In this document: one piece after another, positions 63,687 to 64,000 of the stretch | Layout: the number at the start of each line of letters is the position of its first letter | Position numbering within the stretch: position 1 is the first letter of the stretch | Source: Acinetobacter lwoffii | GTDB lineage: Bacteria; Pseudomonadota; Gammaproteobacteria; Pseudomonadales; Moraxellaceae | Assembly: GCF_022967985.1 (NCBI RefSeq) | Contig: NZ_JALJVC010000017.1 | Coordinates: 16,053 to 80,052, forward strand | DNA length: 64,000 nucleotides | Direction of reading: 5' to 3' | Program-made: the position numbers and the translations under genes | Notes under the pieces: generated by a model | What the model was told of the DNA's origin: nothing | Database searches by the model: none | What the model saw: the letters and a program-made list of their open reading frames with translations, nothing else

Positions 63687-63934
63687 AAATGAAGCGATGG
63701 AATAAACATTGCTTTATGTAAAGACAACCTTGGGGAAAGTATAAAAATAAGGGTTGAAAACAAAAAGTGAGAGGCAAAGAACAGCTAAAAGTGTGTGGGG
63801 ACACTTTTGGCTGATCCAATAATAAATATAAAAAAAGGAACTCGGGTGTTAGCGTCCTAAGTTCCTATAAAGCGATAATAATGTATTTATAAGATATAGC
63901 ACCTCGGTTTTGGGGAACCTTGGTGCTATTTTTT
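63687..63934 (+). ncRNA. Hairpin-rich stretch before ahpF, possible small RNA
   Basis: Three strong hairpins follow each other on the plus strand: AGCTAAAAGTGT/ACACTTTTGGCT (12 pairs, loop GTGGGG, 63783-63812), AGGAACT/AGTTCCT (63836-63866), and the terminator-like TAGCACC..GGTT/AACC..GGTGCTA (63897-63928) followed by eight T. The stretch has no protein frame. It may be an independent small RNA or a structured 3' end of the trhP-yfhL transcript. No clear promoter was found inside it. Confidence 0.4.
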
Positions 63935-63936
63935 TT
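63897..63936 (+). terminator. Rho-independent terminator before ahpF
   Basis: A two-part stem (TAGCACC/GGTGCTA and GGTT/AACC) is followed by a run of eight T on the plus strand. On the minus strand the same hairpin sits just after the ahpF stop but has a weaker tail. Confidence 0.8.
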
Positions 63937-64000
63937 ATTGCCCCGAACGGATGATGTAATCAAAAGCAGACAATGACGCCTTGGCACCTTCACCGGTCGC
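63935..64000 (-). CDS. ahpF: AhpF, alkyl hydroperoxide reductase subunit F (last 21 residues)
   Basis: The last 21 codons of a minus-strand gene enter from the right edge. The reading frame gives ATGEGAKASLSAFDYIIRSGQ and a TAA at 63935. This matches the C-terminus of AhpF (E. coli ends ATGEGAKASLSAFDYLIR), the flavoprotein that reduces the peroxiredoxin AhpC with NADH. The start is outside the window. Confidence 0.85.
   Translation of the reverse strand, partial: ATGEGAKASLSAFDYIIRSGQ

Overview
The window reads as a chromosomal stretch of a gammaproteobacterium of the Acinetobacter type (Moraxellaceae). Grounds: moderately AT-rich DNA by eye; a TyrA-AroA fusion in a pheA-hisC-tyrA/aroA cluster; HisZ next to PurA; an ygiW-qseBC cluster; a PBP1b gene followed by a TPR lipoprotein like LpoP; and protein sequences that look like Acinetobacter ones throughout. 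Genes are dense on both strands, with strong U-tract hairpins between most convergent pairs. I saw no rRNA, tRNA, CRISPR array, insertion sequence, integrase or prophage, so this is mostly core genome.

Layout. 1-4.4 kb: end of glnD, dapC, an msrB-gpx methionine/peroxide repair pair, and an AlaA-type alanine aminotransferase with an unusual helical N-terminal extension. 4.5-9.6 kb: an MFS carrier, a LytM lipoprotein, a tiny polyglutamine gene, icd, rluE and a periplasmic 5-hydroxyisourate hydrolase. 9.6-17.7 kb: an unknown membrane coiled-coil protein, a PaaI-like thioesterase, an M61 peptidase, a PBP5-type carboxypeptidase, NDH-2, SlyD, an M48 lipoprotein and a small membrane protein. 17.8-22.6 kb: purA, hisZ, an Lrp regulator divergent from azlCD, and a small coiled-coil membrane protein. 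22.8-31 kb: an Epd-like dehydrogenase, alaS, lysC, csrA, rnhB, and a cytochrome b561 flanked by two paralogous four-cysteine lipoproteins. 31-37 kb: an adenine deaminase and NCS2 purine permease with a structured leader, an AT-rich gap of about 1.2 kb, yaaA, an alpha/beta hydrolase, a GNAT acetyltransferase and an unknown gene. 37-42 kb: aromatic amino acid and histidine synthesis. 42-52 kb: a DJ-1/PfpI protein, an acyl-CoA dehydrogenase, dctA, trpD2/ybiB, yeaC-nadK, mrcB with its likely activator, and a MutT-TenI fusion divergent from Fur-boxed hemP. 52.6-57 kb: qseC, qseB, ygiW and a PulE-type ATPase. 57-64 kb: an MgtC/DUF4010 membrane protein, trmO, fpr, two tandem paralogous lipoproteins, a CadR-like/CDF metal resistance pair, trhP-yfhL, a hairpin-rich stretch that may encode a small RNA, and the last 21 codons of ahpF.

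Functional links. pheA, hisC and tyrA-aroA form a nearly gapless aromatic/histidine unit. The NCS2 permease and the deaminase probably import adenine and convert it to hypoxanthine. The MerR-family regulator and the CDF carrier share a promoter with the exact 19-base spacer of MerR-type activation. QseBC lies with its usual YgiW partner. I did not find a large new multi-gene system. The best leads for new biology are the structured leader of the purine permease, the four-cysteine lipoprotein pair around cytochrome b561, the tandem small lipoproteins, the helical extension on AlaA, and the hairpin cluster before ahpF.
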